Source: Ruegeria sp. A3M17 (GTDB lineage: Bacteria > Pseudomonadota > Alphaproteobacteria > Rhodobacterales > Rhodobacteraceae). From it: a DNA stretch of 64,000 nucleotides. Shown piece by piece: positions 8,690 to 18,134 of the stretch. Positions within the stretch are counted from its first letter, which is position 1. Every line of letters begins with the position of its first letter. Location of the stretch: positions 1 through 64,000 of the forward strand of contig NZ_QOCF01000013.1 of assembly GCF_003318255.1 (NCBI RefSeq), written 5' to 3'. The notes under the pieces were generated by a model that made no database searches, was not told where the DNA came from, and saw nothing but the letters and a program-made list of their open reading frames with translations. Both the position numbers and the translations under genes were made by a program.

Positions 8690-9331
8690 ATGAGCAAGTC
8701 CCCCGACGCCTTTCGCACAATAAGTGAAGTTGCGGACTGGTTGGGCGTTCAAGCTCATGTCCTGCGCTTCTGGGAAAGCCGTTTCAGCCAGGTCAAACCC
8801 GTCAAACGCGCGGGTGGCCGCAGGTATTACCGGCCAAACGATATGCGCCTTTTGGGCGGTATCAAGAAACTGCTGCACGAGGACGGGATCACCATCAAAG
8901 GTGTCCAGCGCATCCTGCGCGAACAAGGCGTGGCCTATGTGTCCTCGCTGTCGCCCAGCTTGGATGAGCCCGCTGCACCTGAAAGCGCCCCGGCAGACGA
9001 CACCGTTGTCGTGCCCTTTTCCGCCAAGCCTGCGACGCCCAGCGATCAGATAGATCTGGATCTTGGCGAACCGGCCCCGGCGGCCGAGGCGACCGCGCCA
9101 GCGGAACAAGCCCCTCAGGCCGACACGCCCACGCCTGCCCCGCAGCAACCACAAGCAGAGCCACCACAGCCTGCGCCCGAGTATCTGGATGAATCCCCCT
9201 TGATGGGCGGCATCGCCACACAAGCGTGGGAACGGACCGAGTTTGACGACGATCTTCTGCGCCGGATCGCGCCTATCGCCAAAGACTTGCGCGCTGTCAT
9301 CAACCGAATTGAGAACCGGTCGGCAGGATAA
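8690..9331 (+). CDS. MerR family transcriptional regulator with disordered linker
   Basis: A 213-residue protein. Residues 1-80 form a MerR-type winged helix ([23 protein letters not shown], then the RRYYRP wing). Residues ~85-165 are an alanine/proline/glutamate-rich, cysteine-free stretch that should be disordered. The last ~45 residues are ordered and end in [20 protein letters not shown]. No effector-binding domain or metal-binding cysteines are present, so it is not a classical metal-responsive MerR. It sits 18 bases after ihfA. The same gene follows ihfA across the Rhodobacteraceae; target genes are unknown to me. Confidence 0.88.
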   Translation: MSKSPDAFRTISEVADWLGVQAHVLRFWESRFSQVKPVKRAGGRRYYRPNDMRLLGGIKKLLHEDGITIKGVQRILREQGVAYVSSLSPSLDEPAAPESAPADDTVVVPFSAKPATPSDQIDLDLGEPAPAAEATAPAEQAPQADTPTPAPQQPQAEPPQPAPEYLDESPLMGGIATQAWERTEFDDDLLRRIAPIAKDLRAVINRIENRSAG

Positions 9332-9392
9332 GAAAAAAGGCGATGATTTCCTCTTGCCCCTGCCGGGAAAGTCTTTATGAACACCTCAACGT

Positions 9393-9469
9393 CGGGCTAT
9401 GGCGCAGCCTGGTAGCGCGTCCGTCTGGGGGACGGAAGGTCGCAGGTTCGAGTCCTGCTAGCCCGACCA
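9393..9469 (+). tRNA. tRNA-Pro (anticodon GGG)
   Basis: A 77-base cloverleaf with acceptor arms CGGGCTA and TAGCCCG, a D arm with GCGCAGCCTGGTAGCGC, anticodon stem TCCGT/ACGGA around the loop CTGGGGG (bases 34-36 GGG), a GGTTCGAGTCC T arm and an encoded ACCA end. The first acceptor base being C fits proline tRNAs. No intron or truncation. Confidence 0.97.
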
Positions 9470-9530
9470 AATCACACCGACGTTTATGGCAGACTGGCCA
9501 GATCCCGCTCTGGCAACAGAGGGGATCGGA

Positions 9531-10610
9531 ATGACAGGTGTATGCCCAAACCAACAGATCGAGGCGATGATCGGCCGCGGTGAGATCACCGCCAGCCCCG
9601 AGGTTATCCCGGCGCAAATTCAACCCGCCAGCCTTGATTTACGTTTAGGTACAGTTGCTTACCGGGTCCGTGCCTCGTTTCTGTCCGGCGAAGGACGCAC
9701 GGTCGCAGATCGTTTGGCCGAGTTTGAGATGCACCGCATCGACATCACCGACGGAGCCGTTCTGGAAAAAGGCTGCGTCTATCTGGTGCCGCTGATGGAA
9801 TCACTGTCCCTGCCCGCCGATACAAGCGCGGTGGCAAATGCCAAAAGCTCGACCGGGCGGTTGGATCTTCTGACCCGCACGATCACAGATGGTGGCACCG
9901 AGTTTGACCGGGTACCAGCAGGTTATACCGGGCCGCTTTTTGCCGAGATCTGTCCACGCTCATTCTCGGTTCTGGTGCGGCCGGGCATGCGGCTGAACCA
10001 GATTCGCTTTCGTCAGGGTCAAGCAGTGCTCAGCGATGTGGAACTGACCGCGCTGCACAACGACTCGCCATTGGTCGACGGACCGGCAGTCATTCAGGAC
10101 GGGCTGGGATTCTCGGTCGACCTGCAATTGCCCGACACTGATCTGGTTGGCTATCGGGCCAAACCGCATACCGGTGTGATTGATCTGGACCGGATTGGCG
10201 AATATGACCCGCAAGAATACTGGGAAGAGGTGCGCACCACCGATGGCCGCATCATCCTGGACCCCGGCGCATTCTATATCCTGGTCAGCCGCGAGGCGGT
10301 CCATATTCCCCCCATGTATGCGGCTGAAATGGCCCCCTACCTTGCAATGGTAGGCGAATTCCGGGTGCACTATGCCGGATTTTTTGACCCCGGCTTCGGT
10401 CACGCCGCAGCGGGCGGAGCGGGATCACGTGGCGTGCTGGAAGTACGCTGCCACGAAGCCCCCTTTGTTCTGGAACACGGGCAGGTCGTCGGGAGGCTGG
10501 TCTATGAGAAGATGGCCGAAATGCCGACACAGCTTTACGGAGCAGGCATCGCGTCAAACTATCAGGGACAAGGGCTGAAACTGTCCAAACACTTCAAGGC
10601 TGTTGGCTAA
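9531..10610 (+). CDS. dcd: 2'-deoxycytidine 5'-triphosphate deaminase, double-length form
   Basis: A 359-residue Dcd-family enzyme that deaminates dCTP to dUTP for thymidylate synthesis. Ordinary Dcd is about 190 residues; this is the roughly double form with two related halves. The first half carries QPASLDLRLG at ~29 and NAKSSTGRLDLLTRTITDG near 104; the second half starts near KPHTGVIDLD and includes HIPPMYAAEM and HYAGFFDPGFG. I start at the ATG at 9531, which follows GGGGATCGGA; an upstream in-frame ATG at 9486 adds 15 residues that overlap the tRNA flank. Confidence 0.88.
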   Translation: MTGVCPNQQIEAMIGRGEITASPEVIPAQIQPASLDLRLGTVAYRVRASFLSGEGRTVADRLAEFEMHRIDITDGAVLEKGCVYLVPLMESLSLPADTSAVANAKSSTGRLDLLTRTITDGGTEFDRVPAGYTGPLFAEICPRSFSVLVRPGMRLNQIRFRQGQAVLSDVELTALHNDSPLVDGPAVIQDGLGFSVDLQLPDTDLVGYRAKPHTGVIDLDRIGEYDPQEYWEEVRTTDGRIILDPGAFYILVSREAVHIPPMYAAEMAPYLAMVGEFRVHYAGFFDPGFGHAAAGGAGSRGVLEVRCHEAPFVLEHGQVVGRLVYEKMAEMPTQLYGAGIASNYQGQGLKLSKHFKAVG

Positions 10611-10662
10611 CACTACTTGACCTGGCGCACATGTGGGCCACGCGCTGCGCCGGGCTTACCTG

Positions 10663-10833
10663 CTAGGCTTGACGATTGCTGTCGTCATTTGTGCCCGAGT
10701 CATGAGGCACAGCCGATCTTTGTTTCGGCTTTCCCATCCGGCCCGCCACATCAAAACCCTTGTCGATTCCTTTGTTGACGACCCGCCGCATGATCTGGCG
10801 GATGATCATGTCGATGATGCGATTCATATTCAT
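10663..10833 (-). CDS. small basic conserved-type protein, 56 residues
   Basis: A short frame on the minus strand, starting at ATG 10833 with a good GAGGAG ribosome site 7-11 bases upstream and ending in TAG. The first 35 residues form an amphipathic basic helix (MNMNRIIDMIIRQIMRR, then VVNKGIDKGFDVAGRMG); the rest is polar and probably unstructured. It lies 64 bases beyond scpB on the same strand, in the position where related genomes continue towards the tat genes. No transmembrane segment or known domain. I infer it is a genuine small gene from start signal and composition; function unknown. Confidence 0.55.
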   Translation of the reverse strand: MNMNRIIDMIIRQIMRRVVNKGIDKGFDVAGRMGKPKQRSAVPHDSGTNDDSNRQA

Positions 10834-10836
10834 TGC

Positions 10837-10900
10837 TCAACTCCTCAGCTTGGCCACAACATAGGTGATTCCAACGGCAACAAAAGGGCCAAGTGATCAC
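10837..10900 (-). pseudogene. possible mini-ORF after scpB, broken by one base
   Basis: A GTG overlapping the scpB stop opens VITWPF and then leaves frame. Dropping one T from the TTTT run restores a continuous hydrophobic peptide, VITWPF then VAVGITYVVAKLRS and a TGA just before the next gene's start. The second half is open in the scpB frame beyond its stop. It looks like a ~20-residue membrane peptide carrying a one-base shift, or a sequencing error. Very short, so confidence is low. Confidence 0.25.
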
Positions 10901-11553
10901 TCTTCCTCGAACAGTTCGGTCTGATCCTCATCTTCGTTGTCATCACGCCCCTCGCCCAAGGGGATCGTGCCCGGGGGCGGCCGGTTTTCCAGCAACCCAG
11001 CAGCCCGCAATTCCTTTAGCCCCGGAAGATCGCGGGCATTTTCCAACCCGAAATGATCCAGAAACTGTGGCGTCACAACAAAGGTGACCGGACGGCCTGG
11101 TGTCATCCGGCGGCGGCCCAGACGGATCCACTCCATTTCCAACAGTTGGTCGATTGTTCCGCGCGAAACCGAGACACCCCGGATCTCTTCGATTTCAGCC
11201 CGTGTGCAGGGCTGATGATAGGCCACGATGGCCAGCGTTTCGATGGCTGCACGGCTCAGCTTGCGGGTCTCGACCGTTTCCTTTTGCATCAGAAAGCCCA
11301 GATCGGGGGCGGTGCGAATAGCCCAGGATTCGCCCACGCGGACGACATGGATACCGCGGCCTTCATATCGTTTCTGCAGAATTTCAACCGCTTGCGCCGC
11401 GTCGCTGCCATGGGGCATACGCGCCTCAAGATCAGCGATTGTTACCGGCTCGGAACTCGCGAACAGCACGGCCTCGACCATGCGTTCCTGTTCCGCCAGG
11501 GGTGGCGCTTCGAACAGAGTGCCGGTGCCTTCGTCTTGCAGTTCTTCAGTCAC
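10897..11553 (-). CDS. scpB: segregation and condensation protein ScpB
   Basis: A 218-residue winged-helix kleisin-associated protein of the SMC-ScpAB complex that organises and segregates the chromosome. The first winged helix begins AEQERMVEAVLFASSEPV; the second contains YHQPCTRAEIEEIRGVSVSRGTIDQLLE and the RPVTFVVT strand. The C-terminus is a short acidic tail (EDEDQTELFEEE). I use the GTG at 11553, because an AAAGGAC site lies just upstream and the start then overlaps the scpA stop by 8 bases, implying translational coupling. A longer frame from 11589 adds 12 residues inside scpA. Confidence 0.9.
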   Translation of the reverse strand: MTEELQDEGTGTLFEAPPLAEQERMVEAVLFASSEPVTIADLEARMPHGSDAAQAVEILQKRYEGRGIHVVRVGESWAIRTAPDLGFLMQKETVETRKLSRAAIETLAIVAYHQPCTRAEIEEIRGVSVSRGTIDQLLEMEWIRLGRRRMTPGRPVTFVVTPQFLDHFGLENARDLPGLKELRAAGLLENRPPPGTIPLGEGRDDNEDEDQTELFEEE

Positions 11554-12340
11554 GTGTGTCAGTCCTTTTGCGCAAATGGATCGGAGCAAACGTCTCGGTC
11601 TGCTTCATCTCCATATGTCCTTCTTTCACCAGCTCTAGCGAGGCGGCAAAGGTCGCCGCCGTGGCCGAGCGGCGACGCACCGGGTCAGCGTCCCAGCCCT
11701 CGGGCAGATAAGATTCCATATCCGTCCAAGCCCCGGCAAACCCGATCAGCGGGCGCATCCGCTCTAGCGCCTGTTCCATCGTGAATACTGAATCGCGGTC
11801 CATGACAAAGGGGCGGAACTCGTCGCGTGTTCGGATACGGGCGTATCCCTGCATCAGATCCAACAGCGTGGCAGAGTACGTCACGGTGCGGATACGGGTG
11901 ATATCCTCGCCCTGCCCGCGTTTGAAGAAATCGCGCCCCAGCTGGTCACGCGCCATCAGACGCGCGGCAGAATCGCGCATAGCCTGCAAGCGTTCCAACT
12001 GGAACGCTAGGTGCGCGGCAAGTTCCTCGCCCGAAGGACCATCGTCATCCGGGTCTGGCGGCAACAAAAGCCGGGATTTAAGGAAGGCCAGCCAGGCGGC
12101 CATGACCAGATAATCCGCCGCCAGTTCAATCCGCAGCGCGCGCGCCTTTTCCACAAAGGACAGATACTGCTGCGCCAGCGCCAGTACCGAGATTTTCCGC
12201 AGGTCGACCTTTTGGGTTCGCGACAGGGTCAACAATACATCCAACGGGCCTTCGAACCCGTCGACATCAACAATCAGCGCCTCTGCCGCAAGACGATCCG
12301 CGACCGAGGCCGGGTCTTCGCTGAAGAGATTATCGTTCAT
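11546..12340 (-). CDS. scpA: segregation and condensation protein ScpA
   Basis: A 264-residue kleisin subunit that bridges the SMC dimer. The hallmark VDGFEGPLDVLLTLSRTQKVDLRKISVLALAQQY is at residues ~27-60 (read here as adjoining conserved pieces), followed by AADYLVMAAWLAFLKSRLLLP, and the C-terminal winged helix includes FAASLELVKEGHMEMKQTETFAPI. The start overlaps nagZ by 11 bases and the end overlaps scpB, so nagZ, scpA and scpB are one tightly packed operon on the minus strand. Confidence 0.93.
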   Translation of the reverse strand: MNDNLFSEDPASVADRLAAEALIVDVDGFEGPLDVLLTLSRTQKVDLRKISVLALAQQYLSFVEKARALRIELAADYLVMAAWLAFLKSRLLLPPDPDDDGPSGEELAAHLAFQLERLQAMRDSAARLMARDQLGRDFFKRGQGEDITRIRTVTYSATLLDLMQGYARIRTRDEFRPFVMDRDSVFTMEQALERMRPLIGFAGAWTDMESYLPEGWDADPVRRRSATAATFAASLELVKEGHMEMKQTETFAPIHLRKRTDTRD

Positions 12341-13337
12341 ATACCTGCCCGCCCATTAGGGCAGATAGTTCCGCTTCGGCCGCTTGGATGTCAAGTTCCA
12401 CAGGCTTTTGTCGCATCGACAACGCCCTTTCCGCGCGTTTTTGTGCTTGCGTGGTCATTTCTCCGGCGGCTTCCAGCACCTTGGCGCGCGCGTCGAACGT
12501 TCCGTTGCAGTGCAGAACTACGTCGCACCCCGCGGCCAGTGACTGACGCGCAATGTCTTCGGGCGCGCCACTCAGAGCTTTCATCGAGATATCGTCGGTC
12601 ATGATCAATCCATCAAAACCGATTTTGTCGCGGATCAGTCCGATCATCGCAGATGAAATCGTGGCCGGTTGCGGATCAATCCGGTCATAGACCAGATGCG
12701 CGGTCATCCCCATCGGCAGATCGTTCAGCCCCCGAAACGGCTCGAAATCTGCCTGCTCCAACTGGTCTTGGGTCAGGTCCACATGCGGCAGGTCGTGGTG
12801 GCTGTCCAGTATTGCCAAACCATGCCCCGGCATATGCTTGAGCACCGGCAGAACACCCCCGTCCAGATGCCCCTTGGCAACCGCGCGCCCAAGAACCGAA
12901 ACCCGTTTAGGATCAGAGCCATAACAGCGGTTTTTCAAAAACGCATGGGTATCGTCGCGCGCTAAATCGACCATCGGGGCGCAGTTGCTGTCAATGCCAA
13001 GCTCGAACAGCTCTTTTGCGATCAGTCGATACCGCAGATACATGGCGCGTTCTGCTTGATCCCCGGCGCGGCCTGCATGATCCAGGGGCGGCATCCATTC
13101 GCGTGCCAATGGCGCGCGCAGACGCTGTACACGGCCACCTTCCTGATCGATGGTGATAGGGCAATTGCGCCCTACGGCATCACGAAAGTCATCGCAAAGG
13201 GCACGAACTTGTTCAGCTGTATCAATGTTTCGCGCAAACAGAATGAACCCGAATGGGTTCATCTGCTGGAATAGTCTCTTTTCCTCTGACGTCAGGCGCA
13301 GCCCTACGGCATCGGTGATCGCAGCGCCGAATGTCAC
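12330..13337 (-). CDS. nagZ: beta-N-acetylhexosaminidase NagZ
   Basis: A 335-residue cytosolic glycoside hydrolase family 3 enzyme that removes GlcNAc from anhydromuropeptides in peptidoglycan recycling. DQEGGRVQRLR sits near residue 83, the histidine-aspartate loop KHMPGHGLAILDSHHDLP near 170, and the nucleophile region LIMTDDISMKAL near 245. Its neighbours are a SPOR-domain protein upstream and scpA downstream, both overlapping by a few bases, which ties cell-wall recycling to division and segregation functions. Confidence 0.93.
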   Translation of the reverse strand: MTFGAAITDAVGLRLTSEEKRLFQQMNPFGFILFARNIDTAEQVRALCDDFRDAVGRNCPITIDQEGGRVQRLRAPLAREWMPPLDHAGRAGDQAERAMYLRYRLIAKELFELGIDSNCAPMVDLARDDTHAFLKNRCYGSDPKRVSVLGRAVAKGHLDGGVLPVLKHMPGHGLAILDSHHDLPHVDLTQDQLEQADFEPFRGLNDLPMGMTAHLVYDRIDPQPATISSAMIGLIRDKIGFDGLIMTDDISMKALSGAPEDIARQSLAAGCDVVLHCNGTFDARAKVLEAAGEMTTQAQKRAERALSMRQKPVELDIQAAEAELSALMGGQVYER

Positions 13338-14398
13338 CGAACGGCAACCGGGATACAGTCTGCACCTTGTGCGACCAGAGCGGCACAGAACTGACGCGAG
13401 TCGCTCAGGTCATCAAAGCCAAGAACACGCAGACGATAGAATGTCCGCCCACCGCTTGAGGTTTTCTGGATAACACGTTGTTTTCCATCCATATACTCGT
13501 CAAAACGACCATTCATGCGATCCCATTCCGCGCGGGCCACATCCGAGCTTTCATACGCACCCAGCTGGGCCATGCGCGTGCCTTTGGACAGGGTATTCGG
13601 ATCCACGTCCACCCCAACGGCAGCTTTGACAGCGGCGTTGATCGCAGCTTCGGTACCGCTGTTGGATGAAATCCCGCTTGGCGTCGCCCGGGCTGGGCGC
13701 GTGGACGGACGAAGGGACCGGCGGACACCGGGCAGTGCCGCCAGTTCCGGGTCCGGCAATTGTGCGGCCAGATCAGCAGGATCAATGGCGGGCTCTTCCT
13801 CGGGCAGTGCCAACGAGGCGAGTTGCAAGCCCTGCTCTGCCGGTTCATCCGCTTTCACCGACCCACCGGCCAATTCTGCAACCAGGGCATCGACCGTATT
13901 TTGGCGCAGCTGCGCGGCCTCTTGATCCGAGATCTCTTCTTCGACGACATGCACGGCCTGCGTCGGCTTCAGCGGCTCAACAGGCGTGTCTTCGTCTGTA
14001 AGCGAAACCGGGCGCGGCGCGAGGATCAAGCGATCTGCTGGCGGCGCTGCCGTTCCAACGGCGGCCACGGCATTGACGGCCAAACCCTGGTGATCGGCCG
14101 GGGTGCCGCCGGGGTTTTCCGGCTGAATGCGCATTGGCCCCTCGATGGCGCGAACAACAGGCACGCCACTAACGTCGCGCATCACCAGTTTGAAGCCCCA
14201 GACGCCGATCCCGGCGACCAATGCCAGCGACGCTACTGCACCCATGACGTTGACGATACGGCCTAATCCAGCCCCTCGCGGAGCCTGTTCATAGCCATAG
14301 GATTCATCGGGATACTCATACCCATCCTCAGGATGTGGCTGATTCGTGTAATGCATCTCCTCGGGGCGCATCTGCCCCGAGTAATCGTAACTTGCCAT
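13334..14398 (-). CDS. SPOR domain-containing membrane protein
   Basis: A 354-residue single-pass protein. Residues 1-55 are polar, cytoplasmic and rich in Tyr/Glu/Pro; a transmembrane helix follows at ~57-82 (VNVMGAVASLALVAGIGVWGF). The periplasmic part is a long low-complexity linker and a C-terminal SPOR domain (~275-354) with AQLGAYESSDVARAEWDRM and FYRLRVLGF. SPOR domains bind denuded glycan strands at the septum, so a division role is likely. I start at ATG 14398, MASYDYSG, preceded by GGTGAGGCGG; the longer frame from 14446 is less likely. The last bases overlap nagZ by 4. Confidence 0.85.
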   Translation of the reverse strand: MASYDYSGQMRPEEMHYTNQPHPEDGYEYPDESYGYEQAPRGAGLGRIVNVMGAVASLALVAGIGVWGFKLVMRDVSGVPVVRAIEGPMRIQPENPGGTPADHQGLAVNAVAAVGTAAPPADRLILAPRPVSLTDEDTPVEPLKPTQAVHVVEEEISDQEAAQLRQNTVDALVAELAGGSVKADEPAEQGLQLASLALPEEEPAIDPADLAAQLPDPELAALPGVRRSLRPSTRPARATPSGISSNSGTEAAINAAVKAAVGVDVDPNTLSKGTRMAQLGAYESSDVARAEWDRMNGRFDEYMDGKQRVIQKTSSGGRTFYRLRVLGFDDLSDSRQFCAALVAQGADCIPVAVR

Positions 14399-14485
14399 GT
14401 CCGCCTCACCGCCCGATTGCGCCCTAAAAAGTGGCGCGCGGGTCATTTCTTGCCTACCTCGTACCGGCGCGTCGGGCGGTGTTAG

Positions 14486-16231
14486 TTACCGCATCTCCTG
14501 CGCCGGAGTGACGCCAAGAATACCCAAGCCCGCTGAAATCACAACAGAAACGGCCCGGGCCAATGCGATTTTTGATTGGCTTGTGGCAACATCGCCATCC
14601 TGAATGAATCGCAGTTGCGTTTCATCGTTGCCCTTATTCCATAGCGCGTGGAAGTCACCCGCCAGCTCATACAGGTAAAAGGCAACCCGATGCGGTTCAT
14701 TGGTACGTGCGGCAATTTCGATCAGACGCGGCCATTCGGCCAGCTTTTTGGCCACCGTCAGCTCTGAGGCATGGTCGATCTTGCCCAGGTCAGCACCTTT
14801 GAGGGTCGCGTCATCCGTAGTGATATCCGCCTCAGCGGCACGGCGCAGCACGCTCATGACACGGGCATGGGCGTATTGCACGTAGAACACAGGATTCTCG
14901 CGGCTTTGTTCCAACACCTTGTCGAAATCGAAATCCAACGGCGCGTCGTTCTTGCGGGTCAGCATCACGAACCGAGTCACGTCCGGGCCAACCTGATCTA
15001 CCACATCGCGCAGGGTGACAAAGTTCCCTGCCCGCTTGGACATCTTGAACGGCTCGCCATTCTTCCATAGCTTCACCAACTGGGTCAGCTTGATATCAAG
15101 TGGCACCTTTCCATCGGACAGAGCTGAAACAGCCGCTTTCATCCGCTTGACATAACCACCGTGATCCGCGCCGAACACGTCGATCAGTGCATCAAAGCCA
15201 CGGGTCACCTTGTCATAGTGATAGGCGATATCGGGGGCGAAATAGGTCCAGCTACCATCCGATTTCTTAACCGGGCGGTCGACGTCATCGCCATGTTCGG
15301 TCGATTTGAACAAGGTCTGTTCGCGCGGCTCCCAATCCTCGGGCTTTTTGCCTTTGGGTGGTTCCAGCACGCCTTCGTAGATCAGGCCCTTATCGGTCAG
15401 GGACTTAAGCGCAGCCTCGATCTTACCGGTGCCATAAAGCGATTTTTCGGAATAGAACACGTCCATCTCGACACCCAACGCCTTCAGGTCGGCGCGGATC
15501 AGATCCATCATTGCGTCGGTCGAAAACTCGCGCAGGTCTTCCAGCCAGTCGCTTTCCGGCTTGTCGATCAGGCTGTCGCCGTATTTCTCTTTCAGCGCCT
15601 CACCAATCGGGATCAGATAGTCACCGGGGTACAGCCCCTCGGCGATCTCGGGGCTCAGACCGTTGGCCTCGCGATAGCGCTCATACGCGGACCGCGCCAG
15701 TACATCCACCTGCGCGCCCCCGTCGTTGATGTAATATTCACGGGTCACGTCATGGCCCGAATACGCCAACAGGCTCGCCAGAGCGTCACCAAACACGGCA
15801 CCACGTGTATGGCCCACATGAAGTGGCCCAGTGGGGTTCGCGGACACGTACTCCACGTTGACCTTCTGGCCATGCCCCATGGACGAGCGGCCATAATCAG
15901 TGCCCTGTTCCAACACCGCTGCCAACACACCCTGCCACACCGATGCTGCAAGCCGCAGGTTCAAAAAGCCCGGTCCGGCAACTTCGGCACTGGTGATCCG
16001 ATCATCCGCGGCCAATTTCCCGGCCAGCACATCGGCAATGTCGCGCGGTTTCATCTTGGCCGGTTTCGCCAACACCATTGCGGCGTTGGTTGCCATGTCG
16101 CCATGCGCCGCATCGCGCGGCGGTTCGACTGCCACGTTGTCAAAACTCAGCCCCTCGGGCAATGCGCCTTCGGACTGCATCTGTGCCAGCGCGTCCAGCA
16201 CGAGGCCGCGGATCTCGGAAAACAGGTTCAT
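14486..16231 (-). CDS. argS: arginyl-tRNA synthetase
   Basis: A 581-residue class I synthetase that charges tRNA-Arg. The HIGH-type motif is HVGH in [20 protein letters not shown] is intact within [13 protein letters not shown], and the DALR anticodon-binding domain closes the protein. I start at ATG 16231 (MNLFSEIRG), preceded by AAAGGAC; the frame is open upstream to 16285 without family-like sequence. It heads the minus-strand run argS-SPOR-nagZ-scpA-scpB, with an 87-base gap to the SPOR gene. Confidence 0.95.
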   Translation of the reverse strand: MNLFSEIRGLVLDALAQMQSEGALPEGLSFDNVAVEPPRDAAHGDMATNAAMVLAKPAKMKPRDIADVLAGKLAADDRITSAEVAGPGFLNLRLAASVWQGVLAAVLEQGTDYGRSSMGHGQKVNVEYVSANPTGPLHVGHTRGAVFGDALASLLAYSGHDVTREYYINDGGAQVDVLARSAYERYREANGLSPEIAEGLYPGDYLIPIGEALKEKYGDSLIDKPESDWLEDLREFSTDAMMDLIRADLKALGVEMDVFYSEKSLYGTGKIEAALKSLTDKGLIYEGVLEPPKGKKPEDWEPREQTLFKSTEHGDDVDRPVKKSDGSWTYFAPDIAYHYDKVTRGFDALIDVFGADHGGYVKRMKAAVSALSDGKVPLDIKLTQLVKLWKNGEPFKMSKRAGNFVTLRDVVDQVGPDVTRFVMLTRKNDAPLDFDFDKVLEQSRENPVFYVQYAHARVMSVLRRAAEADITTDDATLKGADLGKIDHASELTVAKKLAEWPRLIEIAARTNEPHRVAFYLYELAGDFHALWNKGNDETQLRFIQDGDVATSQSKIALARAVSVVISAGLGILGVTPAQEMR

Positions 16232-16363
16232 TTCGGATGTCCTTTTGCTTGCTCGGCGGTTTACCACGCAAAGCGGCAAGGTCAATGGAAGCGATCAGTT
16301 TGGGCTTGGATTAGCGGCAGACTCAGCTAACGTCGGTGGAAATTCAAGCCGGAGACACCCCCC

Positions 16364-16915
16364 ATGCGCCTTGCCCTGCCCCTCGCTTTTGTTCTGACCT
16401 CTGCCCTGCCGCTTTGGGCCGACATGCCTGAACCGCAAGGCCATGTACTTTTGACCCTTGGCGGAGCGGTCACGGAAACCAACCTGCCAGCCCGCGGCGA
16501 AAACGATGGCGGTCTGCTGGGATACTTGGAGGTTCAGCACGACGGCGCGGCAGGGTTTGACGCATCCATGCTGGACGGTCTGGAACAGGTTGAAATCACT
16601 ATTCCTTACGGCCCGGAAGACAATCAGCGTGACATCGCCTTTTCCGGGCCACGCCTGTCGGACCTGTTGATCATGGCCGGGGCTGAAGGAAAAACCGCCA
16701 AGCCAATGGCCATGGATGGCTATCAGTCTGAAATTCCTTGGGACAGCATCACCGCCCATCAACCCATTGTCGCGACCCATGCCGACGGCTCACCGATGGG
16801 CGTTGGCGGCTATGGACCCACTATGATCGTCTTCCCCCCGACCGATGACCCCGACTTGGCCGCCGAACAGTCGGGCCAGCAGGTCTGGGCGTTGGCTTAC
16901 ATCGGGGTCGAGTGA
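16364..16915 (+). CDS. periplasmic protein with oxidoreductase molybdopterin-binding-like fold
   Basis: A 183-residue exported protein with a Sec signal peptide, MRLALPLAFVLTSALPLWA, cleaved before DMPEP. The mature part resembles the molybdopterin-binding fold of sulfite-oxidase-like proteins (LLTLGGAVTETN, FSGPRLSDLLIMAG, MDGYQSEIPWDSI, GPTMIVFP), but it has no cysteine, so it lacks the molybdenum ligand of true sulfite oxidases. It may have become a binding or structural protein. It is transcribed away from argS, and its stop is next to the convergent dgt stop. Confidence 0.65.
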   Translation: MRLALPLAFVLTSALPLWADMPEPQGHVLLTLGGAVTETNLPARGENDGGLLGYLEVQHDGAAGFDASMLDGLEQVEITIPYGPEDNQRDIAFSGPRLSDLLIMAGAEGKTAKPMAMDGYQSEIPWDSITAHQPIVATHADGSPMGVGGYGPTMIVFPPTDDPDLAAEQSGQQVWALAYIGVE

Positions 16916-18058
16916 TCAAGCACCAGCCAGCCTTGCATGATCCTGCAGGGCAAATCGGTCGGTCATACCCGCAATGTAATCCGAGACGATCCGCGCCAGC
17001 GCGGTTTCATCTCTGGCTGCCTCAATATCGTCATGCCACCGGGTGGGCATCTGCTTCGGATTGTTCAGATAGATTGGGAACAGATCTTCGACGATCTTGC
17101 TGACCTCGGCGCGCACATCCATGACGCTGGGCGCGCGGTACATCTGCTTGAACAAAAAGGCGCGGATTTCCCTGAGTTGCGCCCACAATCCACCCGAGAA
17201 CTGGATCACCGGATAACCAAGATTGCGAATTTCCTCGACGGTCTCCGCGCCCGAACTCGTGATCAGCCCACGCGACGTGACAATCACATCGGAAACCATA
17301 ACGCCAAAAACACGGCGCAGCGCCTCATGCCGGCGCCGATAAGAATCCAAACCCGGATATCTCCGATCCACCTCGGCATAGCAGTCACCGACGATAGGCA
17401 ATTGCCCGATTTCATCATCCGTGAACAGACCCGCCCTCAACCCGTCCAACAGGTCATGGTTGTTATAGGCTATATCATCCGAAAGGGCGGCAACTTGTGC
17501 TTCGGCACTGGCATGAGTGTACAGCTCCAGATCGAAACCCGCGTTGCACTCGGCCAGCGCCCACGGCAAATCACCGGTGACCGGCCCGTTATGCTTGGCA
17601 ATCCCCTCTAGGCACTCCCATGTCAGGTTGCATCCGTCAAACTCGGCATAGTGGCGTTCCAGCTTAGTGACGATGCGAATGGCCTGTGCGTTGTGGTCAA
17701 ATCCGCCGTAAGGCTCCATGAGCACATGTAGGGCATCTTCGCCCGTATGTCCGAACGGTGTGTGTCCCAGATCATGCGCCAACGCCACGGCCTCGGTCAG
17801 TTCACCGTTCAAGCCCAAAGCCCCGGCGATTGTTCGTGCGACCTGTGCAACTTCGATGGAATGGGTCAGGCGCGTGCGATAGCTGTCGCCCTCGTGCTCA
17901 ACAAACACTTGTGTCTTGTGCTTAAGCCGCCGAAACGCGCTGGCGTGAATGATCCGGTCCCTGTCGCGTTGAAAGCATGACCGGAAACTGCTTTCTTCCT
18001 CTGGCACAAGCCGCCCCCTGGCGCGGCCTGGGTTCGAGGCAAAACCCGCTATGTTCAA
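16916..18058 (-). CDS. dgt: deoxyguanosinetriphosphate triphosphohydrolase-like protein
   Basis: About 380 residues, HD-domain dNTP triphosphohydrolase family (SAMHD1/Dgt), which hydrolyses dGTP and related dNTPs. Conserved are FQRDRDRIIHASAFRRLKHKTQVF, the metal-binding H in RLTHSIEVAQ, the HD pair in ALAHDLGHTPFGH, and DDIAYNNHDLLDGLRAG further on. The start is uncertain: TTG 18058 has an AAGGACAAGG site just upstream, while GTG 18088 would add ten residues and has no visible ribosome site. It diverges from erpA over less than 80 bases. Confidence 0.88.
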   Translation of the reverse strand: MNIAGFASNPGRARGRLVPEEESSFRSCFQRDRDRIIHASAFRRLKHKTQVFVEHEGDSYRTRLTHSIEVAQVARTIAGALGLNGELTEAVALAHDLGHTPFGHTGEDALHVLMEPYGGFDHNAQAIRIVTKLERHYAEFDGCNLTWECLEGIAKHNGPVTGDLPWALAECNAGFDLELYTHASAEAQVAALSDDIAYNNHDLLDGLRAGLFTDDEIGQLPIVGDCYAEVDRRYPGLDSYRRRHEALRRVFGVMVSDVIVTSRGLITSSGAETVEEIRNLGYPVIQFSGGLWAQLREIRAFLFKQMYRAPSVMDVRAEVSKIVEDLFPIYLNNPKQMPTRWHDDIEAARDETALARIVSDYIAGMTDRFALQDHARLAGA

Positions 18059-18134
18059 AGGCCTTGTCCTTGTCGCCTGTCCTTGCACTTTCTATATTGT
18101 AAGGCGTAAAGGAAATAAACCTTTGGAGTTTGGC

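Noticed and set aside
8516-9223. Tryptophan/arginine-rich frame antisense to the MerR gene
   Set aside because: Its odd composition comes from reading the Ala/Pro-rich MerR linker backwards.
15161-16330. 389-codon frame antisense to argS
   Set aside because: argS is complete with HVGH and KMSKR; the antisense frame is a GC-bias artefact.
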